A DNA stretch of 54,991 bases, taken from assembly GCA_026931725.1 (NCBI GenBank), contig JAIXLE010000025.1, positions 1 to 54,991 on the forward strand, in the 5' to 3' direction. Source of the DNA: Bacteroidales bacterium. GTDB lineage: Bacteria > Planctomycetota > Planctomycetia > Gemmatales > Gemmataceae. The notes beneath the pieces are model-generated. The model was not told the origin of the DNA. It searched no databases and saw nothing but the letters and a program-made list of their open reading frames with translations. Within the stretch, counting starts at the first letter, position 1, and every line of letters starts with the position of its first letter. The position numbers were made by a program, and so were the translations under genes. This document shows positions 1 to 8,440 of the stretch, piece after piece.

Positions 1-2
1 TC

Positions 3-635
3 ACCATGATTAAGAACGATGCCGTAGCCACACTGACCCCCGAAGAGAAGGCGGCACTGCAACCCATCCTGAACGCGAAACCCGCTACGGTGGCCGTGTT
101 CACACCGACACCCCGGCCATTCGTGAAGAAGTGGACGATGGAAGAACTGGCTCCGCTACTGGAAAAAAAACTCGCCCAGGGTGGCCGAGACTTCGACCGG
201 GGCCGCAAACTGTTCGGCGCGGCCAACTGCTTCGCCTGCCACCGCTTCGACCTGGAAGGCGGCTCCGCTGGCCCGGACCTGACCGGCGTGGCCGGCCGCT
301 TCTCCCAACGTGACCTGCTCGAATCCATCCTCAACCCCAGTAAGGAAGTCTCGGACCAGTACGCCGCCATCGAAATCGACACGCTCGACGGCAAGAAGAT
401 CGTTGGTCGAATCGTCAATCTGCACGGTGATGTCCTGCATGTGAACACGGACATGCTCAACCCGAACGGCCAGGTGAGCGTGAAACGGAACAACATCGAC
501 ACGATGAAGCCTTCCAAACTGTCGATGATGCCGACCGGGTTGCTGGACACGCTGCACGAAGAGGAAGTCCTCGACCTGATGGCGTATCTACTCTCACGGG
601 GCGACCGCAAGGCGGCTGTGTTCACGAAACGGTAA
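3..635 (+). CDS. C-terminal part of a Pirellula-type CxxCH haem-binding protein (5' partial)
   Basis: The reading frame is open to the left edge, so this is the tail of a longer protein; the ATG at 6 is probably internal. Counting from that Met, a haem c motif CFACH lies at residues 75-79, after a GRKLF segment, and a Met-containing MPTGLL stretch near residue 175 could give the sixth iron ligand. This matches the ~130-residue haem domain (TIGR02603 type) that ends large planctomycete dehydrogenase or HEAT-repeat proteins exported to the periplasm. The helix [12 protein letters not shown] near the end is typical of c-type cytochrome domains. The domain in front, and so the substrate, is outside the window. 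A stem-loop follows the stop. The haem-domain call is firm; the full protein is unknown. Confidence 0.85.
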   Translation, partial: TMIKNDAVATLTPEEKAALQPILNAKPATVAVFTPTPRPFVKKWTMEELAPLLEKKLAQGGRDFDRGRKLFGAANCFACHRFDLEGGSAGPDLTGVAGRFSQRDLLESILNPSKEVSDQYAAIEIDTLDGKKIVGRIVNLHGDVLHVNTDMLNPNGQVSVKRNNIDTMKPSKLSMMPTGLLDTLHEEEVLDLMAYLLSRGDRKAAVFTKR

Positions 636-656
636 TTCGTCGTGTTTCGGCTCGTG

Positions 657-690
657 CCCCCGGTGGCGGGTCTGCCGGGGGATTCTCTTC
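657..690 (+). terminator. Stem-loop terminator after the haem protein
   Basis: CCCCCGG (657-663) pairs with CCGGGGG (675-681) across an 11-nt loop and is followed by the pyrimidine-rich ATTCTCTTCC. It sits in the short gap between two same-strand genes. There is no pure T run, so its strength is uncertain. Confidence 0.5.
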
Positions 691-706
691 CAGTGGGAGT
701 TGCTTT

Positions 707-1558
707 ATGCCTCGGTTTCGTCTGGGCGCGGTGGCCATGCTGCTGACCGCCACGGTGAGTCTGGCCCAATCGTTGCCGAAAGGGGCCATCGTCGACAAAG
801 ACATTGCCTATGGGCAACACGAAAAGCAAAAGATCGACCTCTACCGAATGCCGTCCGAGAAACCGCAACCGTTAGTGGTCTGGATTCACGGCGGCGGCTG
901 GGCGGCGGGCTCGAAGAATGACCAACGCCCCGCGCAACTGCTGCTGCCCGAAGGGTACGCCGTCGCGTCCATCGGGTATCGGTTCAGCCAGCACGCGATC
1001 TATCCCGCGCAGGCCGCGGATGTGCGGAACGCCATTCGGTTCCTGCGGGCCAACGCCAAGAAGTACAACATCGACCCGCAACATATCGGCGTGTGGGGTG
1101 CCTCCGCGGGCGGCCATCTCGTCGCGGTTCTCGGCACCGGCTCGGACATCAAAGAACTGGATGGGAAAGAAGGAACCCCAGGCGATGCACGCGTTCAGGC
1201 CGTCATCGACTGGTTCGGACCAACGGAGTTGAGTTCGATGACAGAGGCAACCACGAATCCGAAAGGTCTTATTCCCAAGCTACTCGGCGGCACCCTCGCG
1301 GAGAAGCCGGAACTGGCCAAGCTCGCCAGCCCGCTGTACCACGTCACCCCGGATGATGCCCCGACGCTGATTTTCCACGGCGACAAAGACCCGCTCGTCC
1401 CGCTGGCTCAAAGCGAAATCTTCGCCAAGGCAATGAAAAAAGCGGGCGTGGAATGTGAACTGGTCGTCGTCCCCGGCGCGGGCCACGGCGGCAAGGATTT
1501 CTTCAGTGAGGCGAACCGCCAGAAAGCTCTCACCTTCCTGGCCAAGCATCTGAAGTAG
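707..1558 (+). CDS. Secreted alpha/beta hydrolase (BD-FAE / esterase-lipase type)
   Basis: This 283-residue protein begins with a signal peptide (about residues 1-20, ending SLA-Q), so it should act outside the cytoplasm. The esterase oxyanion motif HGGGW is at 61-65 and the nucleophile elbow GASAGG at 131-136 (Ser133). HGDKDPLVP at 224-232 supplies the likely acid Asp228, and GAGHGG supplies His260, so the catalytic triad is complete. Length and motif order fit the bacterial hormone-sensitive-lipase / BD-FAE branch, which hydrolyses esters such as acylated sugars. The substrate cannot be read from the sequence. It stands alone between two terminator-like hairpins, so it is probably monocistronic. 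The ATG start is supported by the signal peptide. Confidence 0.92.
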   Translation: MPRFRLGAVAMLLTATVSLAQSLPKGAIVDKDIAYGQHEKQKIDLYRMPSEKPQPLVVWIHGGGWAAGSKNDQRPAQLLLPEGYAVASIGYRFSQHAIYPAQAADVRNAIRFLRANAKKYNIDPQHIGVWGASAGGHLVAVLGTGSDIKELDGKEGTPGDARVQAVIDWFGPTELSSMTEATTNPKGLIPKLLGGTLAEKPELAKLASPLYHVTPDDAPTLIFHGDKDPLVPLAQSEIFAKAMKKAGVECELVVVPGAGHGGKDFFSEANRQKALTFLAKHLK

Positions 1559-1568
1559 AGTCGATCAC

Positions 1569-1612
1569 GCCCCGGTGGAGGGCCGATTCACCGGGGCTGC
1601 CTCGGGATTTTT
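1569..1612 (+). terminator. Rho-independent-like terminator after the hydrolase
   Basis: GCCCCGGTG (1569-1577) pairs perfectly with CACCGGGGC (1589-1597). A run of five T follows ten bases later. It separates the hydrolase from the MoxR gene run. Confidence 0.6.
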
Positions 1613-1686
1613 CCCGCGACAGTGCATTTCCCGCTTGTTAGCATCAACCATCATTCCCGCCCTTTCCGCTGAGCCGAGGCTTGCCG

Positions 1687-2697
1687 ATGTCCGCGACCGC
1701 ACCCGAAGCCCATGACGTGGAACTGATCGAAAAACTCCGCGATGCGCACACCCGACTCCGCCGCGAGATTGGCAAGGTCATCATCGGCCAAGAACAAGTA
1801 GTCGATGAGTTACTCATGGCGATCTTCTGCCGCAGCCATGCCCTGCTCATGGGCGTGCCGGGGCTGGCGAAAACGCTGATGGTCAGCACACTCGCGCAGT
1901 CGCTAGATTTATCCTTCAAACGGATTCAGTTCACGCCAGACCTGATGCCCTCGGACATCACCGGCTCCGAAGTGATTCAGGACGACCCCGCGACCCGCCA
2001 ACGGATGTTCAAATTCCTTTCGGGTCCGATCTTCGCCAACATCGTTCTGGCCGATGAGATCAACCGCACCCCGCCGAAGACTCAGGCCGCGTTGCTCGAA
2101 GCGATGCAAGAACGGAAATGCTCCGTCGGCGGCGAAGATCATGCGATGCGGAATCCGTTCTTCGTGTTAGCGACGCAAAACCCGATCGAGCAGGAAGGCA
2201 CCTACCCACTCCCGGAAGCCCAGCTCGATCGGTTTTTGTTCCTCATCAAGGTCGATTACCCGACCGATGCCGAGGAAGAACAGATCATGCGGATCGGCAC
2301 TTCTGATGTGAAAACCCAGATTTCCCCGGTGCTGAACGCGGAGGACATTATCACGCTGCAAGGTGTGGTGCGCCGGGTGCCGGTGTCGGACAAAGTGTTC
2401 GCGTTCGCCAAGCGGATTACGCGCCTTTCTCGTCCTGGCACCCCGGAAGCCGCCGAGTTTGCGAGTCGCTGGCTGACCTGGGGGGCGGGGCCGCGTGCGA
2501 GCATGAATCTGATCCTCGCCGCCAAGGCGAACGCCGTCCTGCGGGGCAGTAACCATGTCGCCGGGGATGATGTCGTCGCCGTGGCGATGCCGATTCTCCG
2601 ACACCGATTGCTGTTGAACTTCGCCGCTCAAAGTGAAGGGGTCACCGTGGAAGAAGTCGTTCGCCAACTGATCCGCACCGCCGCGAAAACCGCCTGA
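1687..2697 (+). CDS. MoxR-family AAA+ ATPase
   Basis: This 336-residue AAA+ ATPase has Walker A GVPGLAKT at about 56-63 and Walker B with LADEIN at about 121-126, followed by the family signature PPKTQAALLEAMQE. ATQNPIEQEGTYPLPEAQ (sensor 1 region) and a C-terminal lid domain are present. MoxR ATPases act as chaperones for metal or cofactor insertion or for complex assembly, usually with DUF58 and VWA proteins; exactly those follow here. It heads a five-gene same-strand run reaching 10357. A TTG six bases upstream is in frame, but the ATG at 1687 is the better start, with a GAGG-like site upstream. Family certain; client unknown. Confidence 0.95.
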   Translation: MSATAPEAHDVELIEKLRDAHTRLRREIGKVIIGQEQVVDELLMAIFCRSHALLMGVPGLAKTLMVSTLAQSLDLSFKRIQFTPDLMPSDITGSEVIQDDPATRQRMFKFLSGPIFANIVLADEINRTPPKTQAALLEAMQERKCSVGGEDHAMRNPFFVLATQNPIEQEGTYPLPEAQLDRFLFLIKVDYPTDAEEEQIMRIGTSDVKTQISPVLNAEDIITLQGVVRRVPVSDKVFAFAKRITRLSRPGTPEAAEFASRWLTWGAGPRASMNLILAAKANAVLRGSNHVAGDDVVAVAMPILRHRLLLNFAAQSEGVTVEEVVRQLIRTAAKTA

Positions 2698-2710
2698 TCA
2701 CCCCACCCTC

Positions 2711-2752
2711 GGAACTGTGAACTGTGAACTCGGAACTGTGAACTCGGAACTG
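2711..2752 (+). repeat. Six-copy heptamer tandem repeat in front of a start codon
   Basis: Six perfectly phased 7-nt units occur: GGAACTG, TGAACTG, TGAACTC, GGAACTG, TGAACTC, GGAACTG. The array ends two bases before the ATG at 2755, so it occupies the whole ribosome-binding region of the DUF58 gene. Similar 7-nt-phased arrays precede the starts at 15666, 19227 and 30634. Confidence 0.85.
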
Positions 2753-2754
2753 TT

Positions 2755-3645
2755 ATGCTTTCTCTTCTGCAACCGGATGTGCTGGCACGGGCGGAATCGC
2801 TGGGCTTGGCGGCTCGGCAAGTCGTGGAAGGGTTGCGGGTCGGCGATCATCGGTCGCCGTTTCGCGGCTTCTCGGTCGAGTTCGTCCAGCACCGGGAGTA
2901 CGTTCCGGGGGATGACATTCGCCACATCGACTGGAAGGGGTACGGTCGCACCGAACGCTACACGATCAAACAGTACGAACAGGAGACGAATTTCATCGGC
3001 CATCTGCTGGTCGATGGCAGCAACTCGATGCGCTACGGCGATGGCACGCAGAACAAACTCGCCTACGCCAAGCTGCTCGCGGCATCGCTGTCGTATCTGA
3101 TCGTCAAGCAGCGAGACAGCGTGGCTCTGCGGGTGTTCGACCAACAGTTCCGCACCGAACTACCCGCCAGTAGCCAGATGGGGCACGTTCAAACGATCTG
3201 CCGCGAACTCGAAGCCCTGCAACCGGCCGAGAAAACCGGCATGGGGTCATTGCTCGAACAGTTCGCCGATCAGGTGTCCCGTCGTGGGTTGGTCTTCTTA
3301 ATTTCCGATTGCTTTGATGATTTGGAACCGCTCTTGAAGGGTTTGCGGCACATCCGGTTTCGCGGCCACGAAGTGATTCTGTTCCACATCGTCCATCGTG
3401 ATGAAGTCGAATTCCCCCTCGATGGCAACATCCGCTTCATCGACCTGGAAGGGGAAGAACAACTCATGACCCGACCGCACCTGCTGCGTCCCGCGTACCT
3501 ACGAGCGATGCAGGCGTTCTTAAAAGACTTGGAACGCGGTTGCGATGGGAGTCGAATCGAATACTTCCGCATGTCGACCGATCGCCCCATGACCGCGGCT
3601 CTGGGGGCGTATCTGGTACGGCGACTGCAAATGACCGGGCGATAA
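2755..3645 (+). CDS. DUF58 domain protein (MoxR partner)
   Basis: This 296-residue soluble protein carries the DUF58 signature around YVPGDDIRHIDWKGYGRT (about residues 50-67), followed by a VWA-like fold: LVDGSNSMRYGDG resembles a metal-ion-dependent adhesion site (DxSxS with changes). DUF58 proteins are routinely encoded next to MoxR ATPases and BatA/BatB VWA proteins, and this is the second gene of such a set. No membrane segment or signal peptide is seen, so it should be cytoplasmic or peripheral. Its start lies directly behind a heptamer repeat array, and no purine-rich Shine-Dalgarno site is evident apart from the GGAA within the repeats. Function beyond the family is not known. Confidence 0.92.
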   Translation: MLSLLQPDVLARAESLGLAARQVVEGLRVGDHRSPFRGFSVEFVQHREYVPGDDIRHIDWKGYGRTERYTIKQYEQETNFIGHLLVDGSNSMRYGDGTQNKLAYAKLLAASLSYLIVKQRDSVALRVFDQQFRTELPASSQMGHVQTICRELEALQPAEKTGMGSLLEQFADQVSRRGLVFLISDCFDDLEPLLKGLRHIRFRGHEVILFHIVHRDEVEFPLDGNIRFIDLEGEEQLMTRPHLLRPAYLRAMQAFLKDLERGCDGSRIEYFRMSTDRPMTAALGAYLVRRLQMTGR

Positions 3646-3663
3646 ACCCCCTCCGTTCGACAC

Positions 3664-3688
3664 GATCGGATCACGGCGATCGGATCAC
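3664..3688. repeat. Direct repeat pair of 11 nt
   Basis: GATCGGATCAC occurs at 3664-3674 and again at 3678-3688 in the gap between the DUF58 and BatA-like genes. It could be an operator or chance; nothing else supports either. Confidence 0.4.
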
Positions 3689-3730
3689 CCGGTAGAAGAT
3701 GTAAGCTCTGGAAATCAAGGTGGTTCCTTC

Positions 3731-6001
3731 ATGGGTTTCCTCGCACCATTGATGTTACTCGGCGGCGCGGCGGTGTCGGTGCCGATTGCGTTGCACTTCT
3801 TCTACAAGGCCCGCTATCGCCCGCTGCCCTGGGCCGCGATGCGGTTCCTGAAGCAGTCCATCGAGCAAACGAGCCGACGATTGCAATTTCAAGAATGGAT
3901 TCTCTTGGTGTTACGCTGCCTGTGTCTGTTGCTCTTGGCCCTGGCGATGGCTCGTCCGTCGTGTGCCTTGCTGGGCGATGGTCGCGGTGAGAGCGTCGAT
4001 GCGGTGTTCGTGTTCGATACCTCGTACAGCATGGGCGCACAAGACGGCGAGAAAACCCGCTGGGAGCGCGCCCAGGAAGCGGCTCTCGGCATCCTCGACC
4101 ATTTGCCGGGGAACTCGACGGTGCAGATTATCACGAATGCCGACCGGGCCGCGGACATCGGACCCCGCACCCCCAGCAACCTCGACGAGGCCCGGAACCT
4201 CATTCAAGCGCTGACCCTGACCAGTCTGGCGGGTGATGTGCTGCCGGGACTCGATGAGGCGTACAACGCCCTGGATCGCGGCACCGGCACGAACAAGGAA
4301 GTCTACCTCTTCACGGACTTGCAAAAATCCGGTTGGGAACGACAAGCCGGGGCGGTGAAGGCGAAAGCGGCGGAAATTCAAGCCCGCGCGAGCTTCATCA
4401 TCGTCCGTTGCGGCAACCCGGAACGGCCCGTGCAGAATGTCTCCATTGCCGACATCACCTATCCCGGCGGCATTCCGCACAGCAAAACCCGCCTGCCGGT
4501 GACAGTGCTTTTGCGGAATACCGGCTCGAAACCTGTCCGCGATTTGACGGTTACGCTCGATGTCGATGGCCGCGCGCGGGAAAAGGAATCCGCGACGATT
4601 GCGGAGATCCCCGGTGGGCAAAGCTACCCGGTGACGTTGACGGCCAAGCTCGATCTGGCCGGGCCACGGCTCCTGACCGCAACGGTCAACCGCGATGACC
4701 TGCCCGGCGACAATCGGCTTGATCGCATCATTCCCGTGCGGGATCGACTCCGGGTTCTCATCGTCGATGGTGCGCCCGACCCCCGCGATCCGAAGGAATC
4801 CGGCAGTCACTTCCTGCGGAATGCCCTCTTGCCCGTGGCGGCTTCGGCCGTGGATGAGTACTTCGTGCGTGTCACGGTGGTTCCGCCGGAAGAAGCCGGG
4901 CCAGGGCTGCTCGGCGTGAATGATCTCTGCGTCCTGTGCAATGTGGCCGCGTCGAGTCAGGATCGCCCAGGGATTCCGGGGTTGTCGCCGGACTTCGTGG
5001 CCAAGCTCCCCACGTTCGTGCAACAGGGTGGCGGGCTCATCATCGGGGCGGGCGACCATGTGATACCGAAACGGTACAATGCAATCCTCGGCTCAACGGG
5101 GGTGGGCATCCTCCCGTTCCCGATCGCCGGAATCGTCTCCACGACACCCGACAAACCGTTCCGGCCCGCGCCAGACACCACGGAATCGCCCGGCTTCATC
5201 AGTTTGTTCCGGGAAGAACCGTACAGCACGGTCACGGCAGATGTGGAACTTTTCCGCTTCCTCGATTTACAGGAAGACACACCAAAAACCCCCCAGGAAG
5301 AAACTGCCGCTGCGGATGCCCCGAAGGGAGAAACTGCCGCTGCGGATGCCCCGAAGCCCCGAAACCGGGTACTGATGCGGTTGGCGAACGGCAAGCCGTG
5401 GCTGACCGCTCAGACGATCGGTGAAGGTGAAGTGGTGTTCATCACCTCGCCTCTGGATGCCACCTGGGGGAACTGGCCCGCGAAAGCGGGATCGTATCTG
5501 TCGTTCGTGCAGTTCACCCTGTCGCACCTGACCGGGCAGGCCGCCGTGGGGGCCAACCAGATCGCCGGACGGCCCCTCACTTGGCGGCCCACGACGCTCG
5601 ACCCCGCTGGATATGAACTGATCCTGCCCAACGATCGGCGTGAGAAGATCACGACCGTTCACCCCGGAGATGCGGAGACGAAACCAACCGTGACGGTGCC
5701 CGAAACGCTTTTGGCTGGGGTCTATCGCATCGAGGCACTGGGTCAGCCGCTGCCGGAATCGCCTCGATTGGCCGTCGCCCCTGATTTGGCGGAGACGGAT
5801 AACCTGGATGTGTACACGGCACCCGACGTGGAGTCGTTGCTCGGGTTTGAACCCGTGCTGGTTCTGGCCGGGGACGGCACTTCTTCGGAGTGGGCAACGC
5901 TGCGAAGCCGACGTGAATGGACGATCTGGCTATTGCTAGGTTTGTTTGTCGTGGCCGTGGGCGAATCGGGATGGGCTTGGATGTGCGGTCGAGCCTGGTA
6001 A
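3731..6001 (+). CDS. BatA-type membrane protein with VWA domain
   Basis: This 756-residue membrane protein opens with the BatA N-terminal domain: a hydrophobic start (about 1-22), a basic stretch and a second membrane segment around 55-75. A von Willebrand A domain follows with DTSYS at 96-100, a DxSxS metal site. The middle has CARDB-like beta-rich segments and a glutamine-amidotransferase-like region (LIIGAGDHV). A membrane helix near the C terminus (about 730-752) ends the protein. BatA-like proteins are the membrane partners of MoxR/DUF58 systems. A low-complexity linker rich in E, T, A and D contains an exact 10-residue tandem duplication (DNA repeat at 5299-5356). The ATG is preceded by a weak ribosome site. 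Topology is inferred. Confidence 0.9.
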   Translation: MGFLAPLMLLGGAAVSVPIALHFFYKARYRPLPWAAMRFLKQSIEQTSRRLQFQEWILLVLRCLCLLLLALAMARPSCALLGDGRGESVDAVFVFDTSYSMGAQDGEKTRWERAQEAALGILDHLPGNSTVQIITNADRAADIGPRTPSNLDEARNLIQALTLTSLAGDVLPGLDEAYNALDRGTGTNKEVYLFTDLQKSGWERQAGAVKAKAAEIQARASFIIVRCGNPERPVQNVSIADITYPGGIPHSKTRLPVTVLLRNTGSKPVRDLTVTLDVDGRAREKESATIAEIPGGQSYPVTLTAKLDLAGPRLLTATVNRDDLPGDNRLDRIIPVRDRLRVLIVDGAPDPRDPKESGSHFLRNALLPVAASAVDEYFVRVTVVPPEEAGPGLLGVNDLCVLCNVAASSQDRPGIPGLSPDFVAKLPTFVQQGGGLIIGAGDHVIPKRYNAILGSTGVGILPFPIAGIVSTTPDKPFRPAPDTTESPGFISLFREEPYSTVTADVELFRFLDLQEDTPKTPQEETAAADAPKGETAAADAPKPRNRVLMRLANGKPWLTAQTIGEGEVVFITSPLDATWGNWPAKAGSYLSFVQFTLSHLTGQAAVGANQIAGRPLTWRPTTLDPAGYELILPNDRREKITTVHPGDAETKPTVTVPETLLAGVYRIEALGQPLPESPRLAVAPDLAETDNLDVYTAPDVESLLGFEPVLVLAGDGTSSEWATLRSRREWTIWLLLGLFVVAVGESGWAWMCGRAW
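5299..5356 (+). repeat. In-frame 30-bp tandem duplication inside the BatA-like gene
   Basis: Two identical 28-nt copies (5299-5326 and 5329-5356) repeat with a 30-nt period and encode ETAAADAPK twice. The period is a multiple of three, so frame is kept. It lengthens a flexible acidic linker and could vary in copy number between strains. Confidence 0.85.
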
Positions 6002-6013
6002 ATCGCAGACAGG

Positions 6014-8404
6014 ATGAATGCCATGCAATGCGACTGGGTTTGTTTCGCGGCTTTGGCGTATCGGGGTTGGTTCCCACCCGCGCTCGCCTTGATCCTCGGC
6101 CTTCTGGCGGCGGTGGGGGTTTGCGCGTTGTACTGGCGGGAATCGGTGGCGGTGCCCTTGTGGCGGCGCGGGATTCTGGCGGTGGTGCGGGTGCTGTTGC
6201 TCGCCAGTATCCTGTTCCTGGCTCTGCGGCCGACCATCGTGACCGAATCGAAGCAGGATCGCCCCCGTGCCGTCGCCGTCCTGGTGGACGATAGCCAGAG
6301 CATGACCAACCGCGACCCACGCCCCAACTTTTTGGATCAGTTCCGAGCGGGCATCGCACTGGGGTTGATCGACCCGACCGCCCGCGTTCCCGAGCATCCA
6401 TCCGCGGGCGATTTGCCCCGACTGCCGGAGCAACCGCCCTCACGGCTCGAACTGGCCCAAGCCGTGCTGCGGAACCCGCAACTGCAACTGCTCGATCAAC
6501 TGCGGGCCATCGGCCCCGTGCAACCCTCCTCATTTGGGCGGCGGCGTGTGGGCCGGGATGGCCGTTCCACCGACTGGATCGCGGCGTTGCAGGGGCAGGA
6601 ACCGACAACCGCCCTGGCCGATTCCGTCTTCGACCTGCTGAACCGCGACAGTACGGACTTGCCCGCCGCAATCGTTCTCCTCACCGATGGCCGCGACAAT
6701 GCCAGCGAACGCAGCTGGGATGATCTGAGCCGGGTTTGTCTGCGGCGGGGCGTGCCGCTGCACATTTATGGTGTCGGGAGTTCCGCCTTCGGCCAACTGC
6801 AACTCCGGGATGTGGCGGTGAATGCCACCCTGTTCGTTGAGGACACCGCCGCCATTCCGATCCGCTACCGGGTTCGTGGCTTCACCGAAGGGCAAGTGAT
6901 TCTCACCGCGAAACTCAACGGCATCGAGGTGGCGCGGAAGAAAGTTCCCGTGCGAGAAGGCGAAGATCTGCGTGAGACGCTGAGTTTCGTACCCACCCCC
7001 CGCGATGCGGAGATCGGCAAGCAGGAACTCACCACCACCGTGACGATTGTGTCCGGTCCCGATTCCGTGACGGACACCTTGGCAAAATCCGTGCGGGTGA
7101 TTGACCGCAAGATCAAAACCTTAGTTGTCGATTCGGCACCACGCTGGGACTTCAAATTCCTCCAGCGAGCGTTACTCCGCGATCGTCGTATGGAAGCTCG
7201 GTTCTTTTTGACGGAAGGGGATCCCAAAGCCATGCAGGCCGGGGAACCGTTCCTCGCCGAGTTTCCGACCCGGCGGGAAGAACTTTTTGCTTACGATCTG
7301 CTCATTCTGGGCGACATCCCGGCCACGGCACTGCAATTGGAACAACAAGAATTCGTCCGCGATTTCGTGGCGGAAGGCGGCGGTCTGATCGTGCTGGCGG
7401 GGCGGAATCATGGGCCATCGTCCTGGTTGGGCACGCCGTTGGCCGAGGTGCTGCCCATCGAGTACCCCGCGGCGACGTTTGCCGTGGATGCGGGCCGGTC
7501 TGCCGCGAGCTTTCGCCCAGTGCTGACCCCCGCCGGAAAGCGGAACCCGGTTCTCAGCCTGGACGACAACCCCACGGAAAGCGCCCGCATCTGGGAGACG
7601 CTGCCCGAAATGTTCTGGTCGTACCCGGTGACGAAACTGAAACCGGCGGCGGAGGCGTATCTGGTTCACCCCACGGCCCGCACGGTCGATGAGAAACCGA
7701 TGCCGCTGCTGGCTTCGCACTACTACGGGAAAGGGTACGTCCTGTATTTGGGCTGCGACGAAACCTGGCGGTGGCGGTTCAACGAGGCGGAAAAGTATTT
7801 TGGCCGTTTCTGGACTCAGGTTGTCTACATCACGGGGGTTCCGCGAACGCTGGGCACCAAGTTGACGCAACTCTCCCTGGATACCACAGACCCCCTGCTC
7901 GGCAAGACCGGGCAAGTGTACGCACGATTGTTCACGCCGTCGATGCAGCCTTTGACCACGGAACGGATGGATGCCCGGCTCGAACGTCTGGATGTCGCGC
8001 CGGGGGATAAAGACCGCTCTGCTCCGGTGGAACTGAAAGCGGTTCCGGGGCAGCCGGGAGAGTATGTGGCCACCCTGCCGTTCAACGCTCTGGGTCGGTA
8101 TGTGCTGCGGGTCGAGAACGGCAGTGATCCCGCCTCGCTGGAATACCGAGTCACATTGCCGCCCGATCATGAGATGGCCCCCGGCAGCATGGCGGAAGAA
8201 GCGTTGCGGACGCTGGCTAAAAACTCCGGCGGGAAATTTTATCGGGAAGAAGATCTGCACACGTTGCCCGGTTCGCTGGTGCCGCAGTTCTCGCCGTACT
8301 CCCGACGCGAAGAACTGTTATTGTGGAACCGCTGGATGCTGTTCTGGGTGATCGGCCTGTTCTCCGCCGAGTGGTTCCTGCGGAAACTGAATGCGTTGAG
8401 TTAA
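6014..8404 (+). CDS. Large membrane protein with VWA-like and class I amidotransferase-like domains
   Basis: This is a 796-residue protein. Two N-terminal membrane helices (about 22-41 and 54-72) are followed by a VWA-like domain with DDSQS at 92-96. A beta-rich central part precedes a class I glutamine-amidotransferase-like fold (VVDSAPRWDFKFL, then FVAEGGGLIVLAG). I do not see a clear catalytic Cys-His pair, so that domain is probably structural. A C-terminal helix (WMLFWVIGLFSAEWFL) returns to the membrane. It follows the BatA gene by 12 nt and shares its architecture, so the two are likely co-transcribed and may act as a pair on the outside face of the membrane. The exact start (6014 or the ATG at 6023) is uncertain. 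Confidence 0.85.
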   Translation: MNAMQCDWVCFAALAYRGWFPPALALILGLLAAVGVCALYWRESVAVPLWRRGILAVVRVLLLASILFLALRPTIVTESKQDRPRAVAVLVDDSQSMTNRDPRPNFLDQFRAGIALGLIDPTARVPEHPSAGDLPRLPEQPPSRLELAQAVLRNPQLQLLDQLRAIGPVQPSSFGRRRVGRDGRSTDWIAALQGQEPTTALADSVFDLLNRDSTDLPAAIVLLTDGRDNASERSWDDLSRVCLRRGVPLHIYGVGSSAFGQLQLRDVAVNATLFVEDTAAIPIRYRVRGFTEGQVILTAKLNGIEVARKKVPVREGEDLRETLSFVPTPRDAEIGKQELTTTVTIVSGPDSVTDTLAKSVRVIDRKIKTLVVDSAPRWDFKFLQRALLRDRRMEARFFLTEGDPKAMQAGEPFLAEFPTRREELFAYDLLILGDIPATALQLEQQEFVRDFVAEGGGLIVLAGRNHGPSSWLGTPLAEVLPIEYPAATFAVDAGRSAASFRPVLTPAGKRNPVLSLDDNPTESARIWETLPEMFWSYPVTKLKPAAEAYLVHPTARTVDEKPMPLLASHYYGKGYVLYLGCDETWRWRFNEAEKYFGRFWTQVVYITGVPRTLGTKLTQLSLDTTDPLLGKTGQVYARLFTPSMQPLTTERMDARLERLDVAPGDKDRSAPVELKAVPGQPGEYVATLPFNALGRYVLRVENGSDPASLEYRVTLPPDHEMAPGSMAEEALRTLAKNSGGKFYREEDLHTLPGSLVPQFSPYSRREELLLWNRWMLFWVIGLFSAEWFLRKLNALS

Positions 8405-8440
8405 ACCCGGCTCGATCGAGGATGGGGGGCGGACAGGGTC

